Origin: Tremella fuciformis
Lineage: Eukaryota > Basidiomycota > Tremellomycetes > Tremellales > Tremellaceae
Assembly (NCBI GenBank): GCA_032768795.1
Contig: CP136490.1
Coordinates: 7,998,001-8,062,000, forward strand
Direction of reading: 5' to 3'
Length of the DNA stretch: 64,000 bases
Each line of letters begins with the position of its first letter. Position 1 is the stretch's first letter. Shown in pieces: positions 1-11,681 of the stretch. The position numbers were made by a program, and so were the translations under genes. Under the pieces are notes generated by a model. It ran no database searches. It saw only the letters and a list, made by a program, of their open reading frames with translations, and was not told where the DNA came from.

Positions 1-2
1 AG

Positions 3-2943
3 TACGAGTTGCCCAACTTCTCCCTGCCGTCGATCGGTATCTCCAGTCCTCTGTTCGCTGGTCTTACAAACACTGTTCCCTCTGCGCCGATACCCGATGT
101 TGCGCCTACACCATCGACAGTCGAGCGACCGCTCACCCCTCCGAGGAAGCTAAATGTCGACTTGAAGCAGGACTCGCCGCACCGCATCCCGTCGTTTGAA
201 TTTGAAGAGATTTCTCTCCAGGCGGTCGAGAGCAAGCCCATGCTGCGGCCAGCGTCCCTCCCTCCGCCTGTGACTGCCAAGTCGGCGCCGTTCCACCGTT
301 CGACCTCGGACGAGAAGAAGATGCCAGAGTCCACTTCCCTCAAGTCACTCCCGGCCCTGGGATCGAGTAGCTCGGGCGAATTTGGTGCGGCCGCGAGCAG
401 TTCTGGCGGTTCGACTACCACTCGAGTTCGCCAGCGTATCTCGAGGGAGATGATCAAAGAGACTGTGCAGCAGCGCTTGGCCGAAGGCAGTCTGACTCGC
501 AAGTCGCCTATCCCGGCAGCGGAGAGTCGGATCATGGAGGCGGAAAAGAAGATCTCGGCAAAAGTTGCTACTGCGACCAACGTGGACAAGTCGCTTCCTC
601 CGCCACCGCCCCCCAAGACTGGGGAGCCAATGGTCAAAGCCAAGACCACTGACTCGAACCCTTCTCGACAGTCCGCCACTGAGCGTCCCACTATCCGACC
701 TCGAAGTCAGACCACGAGTGCGCAGAAGCTGCTCGAGCAGAACTCGAAGGACGGCGTAATTCGAGAGCCCCAGAGCGCACTGGACAAGCTTGCGCAAGGC
801 ATGAGGCGTATGGAGCTGGACGAGTCCACCTCTTCGACCGGGTCGCAGATCAAGATCTCGACTTCGCCCACTTCAGCTCAGGCTCAGCCGTTCCCCGTCA
901 GTATCCTGCAAAAACCCAAAGAGGCACCGGTGTCCCTCGGACAGGCTGTCGAAGACTTGGCAGGTCCGTCTAAACCCCGTCGACGGAGGAGTCTGAGCGT
1001 CGGCAACGTGGATGACGAAGTGGTGAGCTAGCAGACGCAGCATCTCGTCGTAAGAGCTCACGAGACAGCCAACTCCGCGCCGAGCCTTGAAACCCCGGCT
1101 CACCCTGGGTATCAAACAAGATCAGCAGTCCATGCTTGATGCGTTCGAGGAGGAGATCAGCAGCATTGACCTCACTGTAAGCATTGTTGGCAGGTTCCTG
1201 CATCGTGCTGACTCTCAGCGCAAGTACAAAGTTCGTGAAAAACAAGTGGTTTCTGCCGTGTATGGCGATACGGTCAGCCATTCCAAGGCGGGAGATCTCG
1301 ATTCTGGCAGAGCTTGGAGGCAGTTGAGGCGTCCGTCTGACATGGTAAGCTAACCTCGTCCCCGGCCAACTTAGCTTATCATTAGAACGAGCATGCTGCC
1401 GAGATTAGGCAGATGCGCGAGCGCGAGGTAAGCGCGGGTAAGGCAACGGGCACAATCTTTGTCAAAGGTCAGCTCCCCTGGGGTGAGCCAGCAGAGCTGA
1501 CGCCATCAGTACTCGGCATTGAAGGACTATCAGTGCCGATGCCACCTCAGCCTACCTTCTTCTGCATCACCCTTGACAATGGCATCGATTACATCCGGAC
1601 ACCTTACCTGCCTCTAGCCGAAGGAGCTCGTGTCAACCAAGAGTTCTCGCTGTAAGTGTATTAGTGCCTGCTCAAGAAGCGTGGCTGACCAACAGTGTTG
1701 AACACCCCAATTTCGAGTTCTCCTTGAGCCTTGATGTCCGCCGCGACCCGCATATCTTGCAAGCTCTGCACGCGAATGACAACCGGACACATCATACTCC
1801 TACGCCTCCCGTGCCGGCCTCCCCGGTCAAGTCTTCAGGCTTCAGATCGCTCTTCTCGTCTCCACGCAAACCCAAGCCCTCGAAAGCACCCAGTACGGCT
1901 GGATCTGCCGACTCGCGGTCAGCAACTCCCCTACCTGCTCCGCCGGTGGACAACATTGCCAAATACTTCCCCACGGCCAACTCGTCTACCATTGCCAAGA
2001 CACATGTGGCCTTCAAGCCCATTGCGAAGAATTGCGAGGCCAAGGTGCTTGAGATCCGCTATCCCATGTTTGCCATGTTCCGAGGAGAACCTGATCGCAC
2101 GATCGGACAACAACCTCCCGTCCAGCCGCCTCAAAATGCGGCGAGGAAGCAGATTGCCAAAATCACACTGCAGATCTTCCGCCTCCCGCCCATTCCGGGC
2201 CTGAAGGTCGAGGAGATGCCGCAGTGCATCGATGAGTGTCTGCGAGGTATTCGGCACCACGCGTGGCACGAGCACGAGTATCACGAGGGTGTTCTGACGC
2301 AAGAGGGAGGTGACTGCACGGTAGGTCAAGCGCGTCAGTCGATAATGTTGGCTGATCAGTAGCACCCGAAACGCCGCATCTTCAAGCTCATCGGCGGCAA
2401 CTTGGTCGCGATGAACGAAGTCACCAAGAAGCATGTGGCGTCAATAGATCTGCGTCAGGCTGTCGGTCTGGTCGACCTCAACGCAGTCGGCGGTTCGCCC
2501 AAGAGCCGCATGACCCTTCGCCGCGGATCCGACGAGGGTATGACGACGCGTCCTAGGTCGTTCGAGATCGAATTCAAAGACGGAGATGGGATTATCTTTG
2601 CGGCAGACACCGAGACGGCCAAGAAGGAGTGGTCAGTATACCTCCTGCATTATGCTTGTTTTGGTAGCTGATCAGCAGGATGACCACTCTCGAAGGCTTG
2701 ATTGGTAAAATCCCCTCGAACCCTCTGTGGGCCGAACTTCTCGCCGCCCAGATGCGCGAGCAGGGACAGACCAAGACCAAGAGGTCCACTTCGACACGCA
2801 GCATATCTGCGAGTGGCGGTCAGCGCCGGCCCTCTGGGACGGCCAAACCTCGCCCTACGACCATGCATGCGGGCGGGCCGAGTCAGCCCAGAAAGTCGAG
2901 CCAGGCTGCCAAGGCTGAGAAGAGGAAGTCTACGCTGCAGTAG
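3..2943 (+). CDS. Anillin-homology and PH domain protein (Bud4/Mid-type), 5' truncated
   Basis: The gene is already open at the window edge (codons in frame from base 3), so its N-terminus is missing. The first part is a Ser/Pro-rich disordered region. After introns at about 1023-1068, 1177-1218 and 1345-1385 comes an anillin-homology region containing ATGTIFVKGQLPWGEP and FFCITLDNGIDYIRTPYLPL. Two further introns lead into a PH domain that begins HPKRRIFKLIGGNLVAMNEV and ends KKEWMTTLEGLI; the C-terminus is basic. Known family role: anillin/Bud4/Mid proteins bind membrane lipid and septins and place the cytokinetic ring or bud-neck scaffold. Whether this is the Bud4 or the Mid1 orthologue cannot be decided without the N-terminus. 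It converges on the next gene. Confidence 0.82.
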
Positions 2944-3240
2944 GCGGCGTAGGAAGGACGGATGATCTCGATATACGCATAATGGTTGCTGGGTCGTTGT
3001 AGCATCACGGACGATTCTCCTATTGGTATTGGCATTGTGTATACGGACATGCAGCGCGGTAAGGTATGCACTTGGCCGTCTGGTCACGACCGTGTCGGAC
3101 GGTGATGTCGTCTGCCCTGTGTGCAGCTCGGACCGTCGGGAGCTCGGAGTGCTCGAGAAAGACGACGAGGCGTGTCGCTGTCGAGCGGCGCCTGCAACGT
3201 GATGCTCGCTTTGTTGAAGCGATCGTGGTTGCGCCCGACA

Positions 3241-4706
3241 TTACCCAATGGCGGCATATTGGCGTAACCACCTCGGCGGCTCCCACATGCCGCGCCTCTG
3301 CGCCCGTTCCCAACCACTCACATAGTCCTGCTTATCAGCTGACCTCCCCTTACTCCACTCGAGACAGCTTCGAGGCACCCAGGCAAAACGTACATGGTCC
3401 GCCTTGAACGGATGCCACGCCAGGGCGGTCTTCTCATCCGGGATCCACCAGTCCCACGTTGCGCCCATCAGCCTGCCCGCGTCGAGCTTGTACAGCCCCG
3501 TGATGGGATCCGGGTTGGGTCGCAGCAGGGCGTAGTCGCGATCTCTCCGTTCCCGTCTCGGGCGAGAGTCCTTGGACGGGAGCGATAGCTGTCCAGTGAG
3601 CAGGTGAAGGTGAGGGATGCGTGGCGTGGCGTACCATCAGCACGCCCATATGTGCATCTTCGTCTTGCTCTGCCTCGACCCACTTCCTCGGCAGGTCCGC
3701 ACTGGCGATGGTCTTCACCTGACAATCAGATTTCATTGAGGATGTACAAGAGGAGACGTGCGACGGGGTACGAGAAGCCGTATAGGAGGCCTTGGAAGTA
3801 GTAGCTGTTCCATGACCATCTCCCGAGGGCGGTGCCAAAGTACGTGGGCACGCTTGGGTCTTGTGCGAGCAGGTAGTCGAGCAGGTTGGGCAGGATGGGG
3901 ATGGTCTGGGATCAGACTCTGTTCTGCTGCCGAAAAGGTGAGCCGACTCACATCGTCGTCGCATTTCCTGCATCGATCAGCCAGTCTCTCAGAGGGACTG
4001 CTAAAAGAGAGACGCACACTGTCCACCACGCCTCGCGAGTGCCCCTCCCGACGGCCGTCACCCAATCGACGCTCTTCCCCATGTTCATATTATCCCCGCC
4101 CCTCAGCCCGCTCAGCCTGACCAGATCCCCGTGCTCGCGCTCCTCCTGCTCAAGCAGCGCCTCGTCGCTCGCGCCCTCGGTCCCGTTGCCCAGGTATCCC
4201 AGGACAAATTTGACCTCGACCAAGTGTCGATACGCCCGCGGTACCAGGCTCAGCGGGTGGTGCGCCCTTATAAGCTGGCGCCGCTTGGCCGAGCGCTCGA
4301 AGGGCGTGGAGAAGATGTGCAGCTGGAGCAGCGCCGCGCCGTCGTGCCACGCCGCTCCTTCAACAGCTCGCCTGAGCTGCGGCAGCCCCCAGCTCTGCAG
4401 CGGCGGAGCTGCCAGCAGCTCCGGGATGGGATCGGGCCGCTTGGGCTGGATAGGGTGGGCTATGTAGGTCGCCGCGCGCAGGTGGAATGGCCACGGGAGC
4501 GAGTCGTACCAGTTGTGAAAGTAGTAGTCGGGCGCGCGGTGGTAGTTATCAAAGCGCCCACTCAGGAAGTCGTCCGAGTCGATGTGGTCCCAAATCGAGG
4601 GGATGGCCCGGTGGACGGCGAGGCCCAGCAGGAGGCAGGCGACCAGGAGTGCGATGAGCCGGGACGGCCGGCGCGGTATGAGCGCAGAGGGGGACAGTCG
4701 TGGCAT
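3241..4706 (-). CDS. GT31-like glycosyltransferase (beta-1,3-galactosyltransferase type), type II membrane protein
   Basis: The first ATG (4704-4706) opens a protein with a basic start (MPRLSPSALIPRRPSR) and one hydrophobic signal-anchor segment (LIALLVACLLLGLAVH), the usual layout of Golgi glycosyltransferases. The lumenal part contains VEVKFVLGYLGNGTEG, GDNMNMGKSVDWVTA and, across an intron, WWTVKCDDDTIPIL, which supplies the acidic DDD metal site. Next comes FGTALGRWSWNSYYFQGLLY. These match fungal GT31-type galactosyltransferases. Introns are short, and the one beside the DDD motif places it at an exon edge. The last exon and stop (QYAAIG) are less certain than the rest. It probably acts in the Golgi on glycans. 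The gene diverges from gamma-tubulin across about 670 bp. Confidence 0.72.
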
Positions 4707-5380
4707 TGAGAAAGGTGGTGCATGGTGTGTCTGTCTGTATGATGGACTTTTGTGTTCGGCGTCGACCAGTGCCAAGACTTCCTTTCCAGCGAAGACGGTT
4801 CAGGAACGACTGGCCGACTGGAAAGTGAAGCACCGCCCCTCGCCACCTCATCGTGGCCCAGTGCAGACAGCCTGCTGCGACTACGAGACGACGTCTACGA
4901 CGTCCGAGCCGTCGAGTGGGACAATATGGCAGCGAGGACATCTGAGAGGCTCGGCGAGACACGAGCCGCCAACTCGTAGCATCTCACGTTGGCGTCGTCG
5001 GCAACGGCCGTATCAGTGACCACCATGCTGTCCGACAGAAGTTCTCGGTTCGTTGAGGCCACATGCACGCTTGACAGCCCCAGGACGTAGCAGGCGTTGA
5101 CTCTGCCAGAGCTGCATGCATGCTCTGCGCCGTACAAGGACAGATCAGACATAGGCTGGCCGCTGGCTGAACGCGACGCGTCTCGGCGTTTGCCGCCGCG
5201 TCGCCGCTCGGAACTGGATGAACATCATCATTCTAGCCTATTGACAGGAAAGCAGCACCATTTCACGAAAGACCAGAGCGGCCTCTTCGAAGCCAGAGCC
5301 ATCTTCGAGACGGAAGTCGACTCTGAGCATCGAAGTGCAGGAGGAGGGGTGCACATCAAGGACCAGCCGCGGACGGCAGG
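4707..5380. other. Intergenic region between divergent genes
   Basis: About 670 bases between the glycosyltransferase start and the gamma-tubulin start. It presumably holds both promoters. Open frames here are short, have no recognisable motif and do not join to either neighbour by splicing. I see no clear TATA box or repeat. Confidence 0.5.
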
Positions 5381-7024
5381 ATGGGAAGGGAGATCATCTC
5401 CCTCCAAGCCGGTCAGGCGGGGAATCAGAGTGAGCCCCTTTGCTGCTTCAGAGATCTTAGCTGATAATCAGTCGGACATCAGGTCAGCTGTCCTGCAACT
5501 GGGTATCTGAGCTGACCAACAGTTCTGGCAAAAGCTCTGTGCTGAACATGGGATCTCCCCGACCGGTCTGTTGGAAGATTGGGCGGCAGAAGGCGGGCAG
5601 GGCGACCGGAAAGATGTCTTCTTCTACCAGGCGGACGACGAGCATTACATCCCACGAGCTATCCTGATTGACCTGGAGCCAAGAGTGGGTCGGGCGGGCG
5701 GTGTCGAGGTCCAGCTGAGCTCAGGTGATCAACAATATCCTGTCGTCGCCATTTAAGGGGTTGTATAACCCGGAGAACATATACTTGTCGAAAGATGGCG
5801 GTGGAGCTGGTAACAACTGGGCGCAGGGATACAGCGCGGGCGAAAAAGTCTACGACGACTTGATGGAGATGGTAGACAGGGAGGCGGACGGCTCAGACTC
5901 GCTCGAGGTGAGTTTATCTGTTCGACCCGATTCGAATCTGCTGACCGTAGGGGTTCATGCTCCTGCATTCTATTGCTGGTGGAACTGGATCTGGTCTCGG
6001 TTCTTTCCTACTAGAACGGCTCAACGACCGCTTCCCGAAGAAGCTCATCCAGACGTACTCGGTGTTTCCGGAATCGTCGGATGTCGTTGTCCAGCCTTAC
6101 AACTCGCTCCTCGCGATGAAGAGACTGGTCAACAATGCCGACTCGGTCGTTGTCCTCGACAATGCTGCATTGACGAGAATAGCAGCGGACAGGCTGCACA
6201 TTCAGGATCCCAGTTTTGTGCAGACCAACCAGCTGGTCCGCTGATTTCCGCTTGTGATACGCTGTCAGCTAACGTACAGGTGTCCACTGTCATGGCCGCC
6301 AGCACACAGACGTTACGATATCCTAGCTATATGAACAACGATCTGGTTGGCATTATCGCGAGTCTCATTCCGACACCGAGATGTCACTTTCTCATGACCT
6401 CCTACACCCCCTTCACCAGCGACGAGATTGACAAGGTGGGTCGACCATTTGCCCTTGAGTTTCAACTGTTCAGACTGATGATGCCTAGGCCAAATCAATA
6501 CGAAAGACGACCACGCTCGACGTCATGCGCCGGCTACTACAGCCTAAGAACCGGATGGTGTCGACGACTTCCACCAAATCGTCGTGCTACATCTCGTGCC
6601 TCAATATCATCTCGGGCGATGTCGACCCAACAGACGTGCACAAATCGTTATTGCGGATACGAGAGAGACAATTGGCCAACTTCATCCCATGGGGTCCAGC
6701 GAGCATACAGGTGGCGTTGACCAAGCGGAAACTACAGGGCGCCAATCGCGTCAGCGGTGTCATGATGGCCAATCACACCAGCATGGCATCGGTCAGTGTC
6801 TTTGATTTTCCTTGACATTTGCTGAAGAGTAGCTCTTCAAGCGCATGCTCGACCAGTACGACCGGTTACGAAAACGAAATGCGTTCTTGGAGCAGTACAA
6901 GAAGGAAGACATGTTTGCCAATGGCCTCGAAGAGTTTGACGATTCCCGGCGAGTCGTACAGGAGCTGGCCGACGAGTACCGGGCATGCGAGACACCCGAG
7001 TACATCGACTACGGAGGGATGTAA
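5381..7024 (+). CDS. TUB4: Gamma-tubulin
   Basis: Gamma-tubulin nucleates microtubules in the gamma-TuC at the spindle pole body. The protein starts [16 protein letters not shown]. The 49-nt first exon is followed by intron 5430-5471, an 11-nt exon (5472-5482) and intron 5483-5522, which together restore [18 protein letters not shown]. Family signatures follow: [38 protein letters not shown], the GTP-binding loop [26 protein letters not shown] and [17 protein letters not shown]. The end reads [12 protein letters not shown]. Further introns lie at 5685-5724 and 5908-5950, plus three more downstream. The length and C-terminus are typical of gamma-tubulin rather than alpha or beta. Identification is secure. 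Confidence 0.97.
5472..5482 (+). other. TUB4: 11-nt microexon of gamma-tubulin
   Basis: The bases tcggacatcag lie between two short introns with GT...AG ends. Exon 1 (49 nt) plus 11 nt makes exactly 20 codons. The join gives N-Q-I-G-H-Q followed by F-W, which matches the conserved gamma-tubulin N-terminus (NQIGxxFW). Skipping it would shift the reading frame. Confidence 0.9.
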
Positions 7025-7313
7025 GAGTGGTGTGATGAGCTCTAGACGATCTGCGAGACGACTTTGGGCTTCCCTTGTGTATATCTATCTCTCTGCCGCA
7101 TGTAACGATTCAGAGCAAAGTCACGTGACTGGTGGTCCGGAAGCGGCGGCGGCCGATTGCCGACTCAAAAGTCGGTCGTCGGTGAGAAAAGCCGCCGACA
7201 ATCTCAATCTCTCTCTCCTTGATCATTCATCTAATTGAAGCGATCTTTCGCCTCGGCCAGACCGACTACTTCCCTTGTCTCTAGTCCCAGCAGAGCTCTC
7301 CCAGTCTTCAGTC

Positions 7314-8767
7314 ATGTCGTCCGAACCGACCATCGTTCCCTCCTCCAATGCCCTCCCGACCACCGCCAACGGCGGCACCGGCACTCCCGTGCTCATCCAG
7401 CGGGCTGGCGGCGGTACCGGCGGCGCAGGGGGCACTTTCGGTGTGAAGACGGGTCTGGCCCAGATGCTGAAGGGCGGGTGAGTCTCTTTCTCGTTGTTGA
7501 GTCTCCCCTCAGCGCGCTCGCATCGATGGCGGAGCTGCTCCGATCGGGCAAACTCGCAAGCGTCGCTTAAGCGAGGTCCAGCTGACTCGAAGTGTCATCA
7601 TGGACGTCATGTCTGTCGAGCAGGCCAAGATCGCCGAAGAGGCAGGCGCCTCGGCCGTCATGGCTCTCGAGCGCATCCCGGCCAACATCCGTCGCGACGG
7701 TGGTGTTGCCCGTATGGTGCGTTGCGTTGCGTCGTGACCCCCTCACTCCCGATCGATCACCCGTGTCATAACGTGTCTTGGCACTGAGACTGACGACAGT
7801 CTGACCCCGGTATGATCAAGAAGATCATGGACGCCGTCTCGATCCCCGTCATGGCCAAAGTCCGTATCGGGCATTCCGTCGAGGCGCAGATCCTCCAATC
7901 GATCGGCGTCGACTACATCGACGTGAGTACAATGCAACCGGGAACGCACAGTGCTTATTGGTCAGGAGAGCGAAGTTTTGACACCCGCCGATGATCAACA
8001 CCACATTGGCAAACATGCGTACAAGGTGCCTTTCGTCTGTGGCTGCAAGAACCTCGGCGAGGCTCTGCGACGCATATCCGAGGGTGCCGCGTACGTGAAC
8101 GGTTTCTCCGAATGTGCTCAGCTTATGGTTCAGTATGATCCGGACTAAGGGCGAAGCAGGCACGGGAGATGTCGTCGAGGCGGTCCGACACCAGCGTGCG
8201 GTCATGTCGGACATACGGAGAGCCGCGGCCATGTCGGACGACGAGCTGTACGCGTTTGCCAAGGAGATCGCGGCGCCATATCACCTTCTCAAAGAGACTG
8301 CCCGCTTGAAGCGTCTCCCCGTTGTTTCGTATGTTCAGACATCCGTGTCAAGCAAGCCAATCTGACTCCAGGTTTGCCGCTGGCGGTATTGCCACCCCGG
8401 CAGATGCAGCATTGATGATGCAGCTCGGCTGTGACGGCGGTTAGTCAATGGACCTTGGACAAAACAATAGCTGACATTCAGTGTTCGTCGGATCTGGCAT
8501 CTGTTCGTAGTCCCCGGGGTATACAATTCTCAAGCTGATGCGGTAGTCCTCTCCGGCGACCCGGCCAAGCGCGCTCGAGCTATCGTGCAGGCTGTCACTC
8601 ACTACAACAACCCCGCGGTGTTGGCCGAGGTATCGACAGATCTGGGCGACGCCATGGTCGGTATCAGCACGTGAGTCAGTGTATCGCTGCCTGGACCCCG
8701 CTGATGTCGCAGACGGGATGAGGGGGAGGCTATGCGTGGTGGTCAGATGGCCAAACGGGGCAACTAG
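7314..8767 (+). CDS. PDX1: Pyridoxal 5'-phosphate synthase, synthase subunit (PDX1/SNZ)
   Basis: PDX1 makes pyridoxal 5'-phosphate from ribose 5-phosphate, glyceraldehyde 3-phosphate and ammonia supplied by the PDX2/SNO glutaminase. Exons join cleanly to read [55 protein letters not shown] (first catalytic Lys in MAKVRIGH), [18 protein letters not shown] (second catalytic Lys in RTKGEAG), [20 protein letters not shown] and [20 protein letters not shown]. The start at 7314 gives a disordered N-terminal extension before [12 protein letters not shown]. The protein ends [11 protein letters not shown]. At least seven short introns are needed. The enzyme is cytosolic and forms a dodecamer with PDX2 in other organisms. 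No PDX2 gene lies nearby. Confidence 0.96.
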
Positions 8768-8852
8768 GCTTTTGATAGTCCTTGAGTCTGACATGCCATG
8801 CCTTATCCCCTTCTCGCGACCGAGTACTCTAGTGACAAGGAATATACATGTC

Positions 8853-9890
8853 TCAGAACAAAGGATGAGCAGGAAATAGGCTAGAGATGCCCTTCCCCAC
8901 GCGAGAAAGTGTCGAGGGGCGACTCTCATTCTCGAACGTATGACCCTCAAGCCAAGGGATTGATTTATTTTCCTTAAGGCTTTTGTATCGAAGAGAGTTA
9001 GGCAGGTCGGGCTCCGCGCGGTAGGAGGGCGGCTCCCGCTCATCGCCTTTCTTATCGCCTTTCTTGAACCATATAGAAGCGTTGCTCTCGTTGATGATGA
9101 ACACTTCTTCCGGGTCTCCAAGCTCAAATATAAATGCGTTATTCTGTAACTCGGTGACAGCCGTAATTCTGCTCAACACCGAAGACGGGTCCAGAGGGAA
9201 CACCGTGTCACGCACCAAGCTCCCTCTGATGCTTTGCACGATGTAACCCTGACCCTCTTTCCTGCTTTGAAATGTGACAACATCCCCATCTGGCCAATAC
9301 ACCTCCAATCGCCCTGGGCCGTCTGCTGAGGAATGCAATGTCATGATGTAGGGCGGGTCGACCACCGCGCGCATCTCGGTATCCCCCGAGTCGGTGACCT
9401 TGACCTCAAAGCGGTCGTCGAGCACCAGGTGAGTGGTCGGCCGCCAATCCATCTGGCTCACTGGAGGCGCTTGCGCACTGGTGGACGCCCGATGGGTTGT
9501 AGGAGCCCGGTATGAGTAAGCTGCAGTGGCGGGATTTGCGGCCGCTAGGCTATAGACAATACCATTCCACAGAGAATTCAACTTCTGTCCCGAAGCTGGC
9601 TGTGTGGATGACTGGCTTGAGCTCGTGGCCTTCTTGTGGGCCCTGGCGAGACTCTTACGATCTCGCTCCTCAATATTGTGCAAAGCATCGCGGTGGAAAT
9701 CCTCGCGCTGCCCGTCCGCCACACGCTGCTCCCCCTGTACTTCTTCAGGTCCCGAAAAGCTTGGACCGTGCGGTTCGGCATCGTTGTCTGCCATAGACTT
9801 TGTCGAGCCTCGCAGGCTTGAGGCGGGAGTCGCAAAAGGATCCTCACGATCACTGGCATAGGAAGGAGCCGATGAGAGTCGCTTTGACAT
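8853..9890 (-). CDS. Unrecognised protein, member of a local paralogous family (copy 1)
   Basis: A single uninterrupted frame of 345 codons; the first ATG is at 9888-9890. The N-terminal half is disordered and Ser-rich (MSKRLSSAPSYASDREDPFA). The C-terminal half looks like a beta-rich folded domain (HLVLDDRFEVKVTDSGDTEM, RLEVYWPDGDVVTFQSRK). Near the end it has ELQNNAFIFELGDPEEVFII, NESNASIWFKKGD and EPPSYRAEPDLPNSLRY, which line up with the genes at 10719-11681, 13133-13945 and 14545-15775. There is no signal peptide or membrane segment. The function is unknown. The stop lies close to the PDX1 stop on the other strand (convergent). Confidence 0.7.
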   Translation of the reverse strand: MSKRLSSAPSYASDREDPFATPASSLRGSTKSMADNDAEPHGPSFSGPEEVQGEQRVADGQREDFHRDALHNIEERDRKSLARAHKKATSSSQSSTQPASGQKLNSLWNGIVYSLAAANPATAAYSYRAPTTHRASTSAQAPPVSQMDWRPTTHLVLDDRFEVKVTDSGDTEMRAVVDPPYIMTLHSSADGPGRLEVYWPDGDVVTFQSRKEGQGYIVQSIRGSLVRDTVFPLDPSSVLSRITAVTELQNNAFIFELGDPEEVFIINESNASIWFKKGDKKGDEREPPSYRAEPDLPNSLRYKSLKENKSIPWLEGHTFENESRPSTLSRVGKGISSLFPAHPLF

Positions 9891-10718
9891 GGCCGTGAGG
9901 TGTGTGGGCTGGAAATCGTCCTGAGGCAAGATCTGGGCTTGGAGCGCTGGAATTGTGGATCCCCACTGAATGGTGACAGAGTCGAGGGGACCCCTGCCAT
10001 TTGGAGCTCATGTACTTGGCGAGCGCGTCTCTTCAAATCCCCGTCAACCTTCTAGCGCCTTCTCCCTTTGATGCCTTTGCCATGATTTGGAATCAGTGGT
10101 AGTTCTTGGTCGTTCCGTTGTAGCAACGCCACAAAGGTCGACTCCCCTTCTGTCTCCACCGCTGTGAGGTGGACAGCAGAGGATTCGTGGACGGGAAGGC
10201 TTGCTCCTGTTGTAACGACCAGTCACGAAGAAGCAAGTGCAAGGATGTCCAGGTCTGGTATCCCTTGTCCTGGCGGCGACGTCTTGCGGTTCTGAGTAAA
10301 GGGGCAAGGCAGGTCATACCAGAGTGGAGTGACTGGATCTGAGGATGATTGGTAAAGCGTCTTTGCGCATTCTCCCTCTTGCGGAAATCTGAGAAAGGAC
10401 TCTTTGGGGTGGCCGCCCGACGGCAGGGTTTATATAGACTACAGCGACTCTTCTGCCTCGTAGGGGACCATGGAGTCCCATGTCTGCTCTGTCTCGAGCA
10501 TTGCTGAAAATAACAGTGAAGATATTCATGTAGAAGTGATAAGAAGCATTTCACAGACAATCGACAGATGAAACGGAATGGATCGGGAGATATGTACGAC
10601 TTGGCTCGTCTTGGACCGGAGCTTCTACGCGCGGATGGTAGTGAGCGTGCGGGCACTCCCTCTGATTAAAATAAACGTCTGCAAGCTCAGCGGTGATGAT
10701 CCCAGCCTGGACGTTTGA
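9891..10718. other. Intergenic region between two family genes
   Basis: About 830 bases separating copies 1 and 2 of the local family, both on the minus strand. It should contain the copy 1 promoter and the copy 2 3' end. Minus-strand frames of 70-190 codons here are compositionally biased and show no motif. I see no supported gene. Confidence 0.45.
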
Positions 10719-11681
10719 CTAGGCTGAGGTCGTTTCCCGACTTCTTGTCTCGTGTTCGTCTACGACACGCTGGTAGTCCAAGTAGGGCGATGTGATCCAG
10801 TGTGGACAATAAATTGGCTCACGGTCCCGACTTAGACAGACAGCGGCATTGTCTGAGTTGAGGATGTATGCCTGTTCCGCCCTGCGCTGCTCCACGAGGA
10901 ACATGCCATTTGGGAGCCTCTCTATCGAGGTGGCAGATCCCCCCCATCCCAGGCTGAACGACGGCAACGCGTCCGCCACATCGACGTGAAGAGAGCCAGT
11001 GAGCTTACAGTCGGTTTCGAAGTTCTTGGGGGGCTGAACGGCGCCGGTCAGGTCGGCCATGTAAAGGTTCATGGTCCCGTCAAGAGCGAATTTGGCAGAC
11101 CACGACCCTTGCAAGTCTTGGTAGCTGATCTTGGTGTTCCAGTGCTTCGACATGGTGAGTGTAACTGGCACACAGTCTAAGGTCTTTGACCATCCCGCTT
11201 TGTTAGGCCTTTTGGAACCCTGGGACCCCTTCGACGCCTCTGAGGGCAAAGCACTGTAAGCCGTTTGACTGAATGAGGACGACGTCCCGGAGGTAGCTCG
11301 TGCCCGCGACGTCCTCAGCGAAGCGTGGGGCCTCATCACGCTGTTCAGGCTTTTGAAAAAACCTGTGGCTTTCTTGTCGTTGGCACGAGAGTTCTTGGGT
11401 CGCGCGGTTCGAGCAGCCTGTTTGTGGGGATTCCTGGTGGTCTCCTCAGCATCGTTTTGGTCGTAGTTTTCATTGTGTTCCGCATCATCGGAGAACGGGT
11501 CTTGGATTGCACGTGCGCCCGACTGATCCTGCACGGACTCCTGGTCCGCGAATGGATCGCGACTGTTGTCAATGTTATCCCCAGCACGGCCCCCTCCGGA
11601 AACCATGAAGGTATCGGACGAGTAGGCGGAGAAGGGACTGGTCCCACTGGAGGATTGCGAGCCTTGAGGCAGCTTGGACAT
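10719..11681 (-). CDS. Unrecognised protein, member of a local paralogous family (copy 2)
   Basis: An intronless frame of 320 codons from the ATG at 11679-11681. The N-terminus is disordered and acidic with repeated DPF motifs (RDPFADQES, QDPFSDDAE), then a basic Ser-rich stretch (RTSRARATSGTSSSFS). The C-terminal domain includes TMSKHWNTKISYQDLQGSW and LPNGMFLVEQRRAEQAYILN followed by SDNAAVCLSRDREPI. That tail aligns with LPNDLLLIEMRDIRQAVVIH in the gene at 14545-15775. It has no predicted signal peptide or membrane segment. The MSK start and DPFA motif also occur in copy 1. The role is unknown. Confidence 0.7.
   Translation of the reverse strand: MSKLPQGSQSSSGTSPFSAYSSDTFMVSGGGRAGDNIDNSRDPFADQESVQDQSGARAIQDPFSDDAEHNENYDQNDAEETTRNPHKQAARTARPKNSRANDKKATGFFKSLNSVMRPHASLRTSRARATSGTSSSFSQTAYSALPSEASKGSQGSKRPNKAGWSKTLDCVPVTLTMSKHWNTKISYQDLQGSWSAKFALDGTMNLYMADLTGAVQPPKNFETDCKLTGSLHVDVADALPSFSLGWGGSATSIERLPNGMFLVEQRRAEQAYILNSDNAAVCLSRDREPIYCPHWITSPYLDYQRVVDEHETRSRETTSA

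Noticed and set aside
4131..4709. Long plus-strand open frame opposite the glycosyltransferase gene
   Set aside because: It is the antisense shadow of GC-rich coding sequence. Its translation has no motif, while the minus strand has a signal anchor and a family DDD site.
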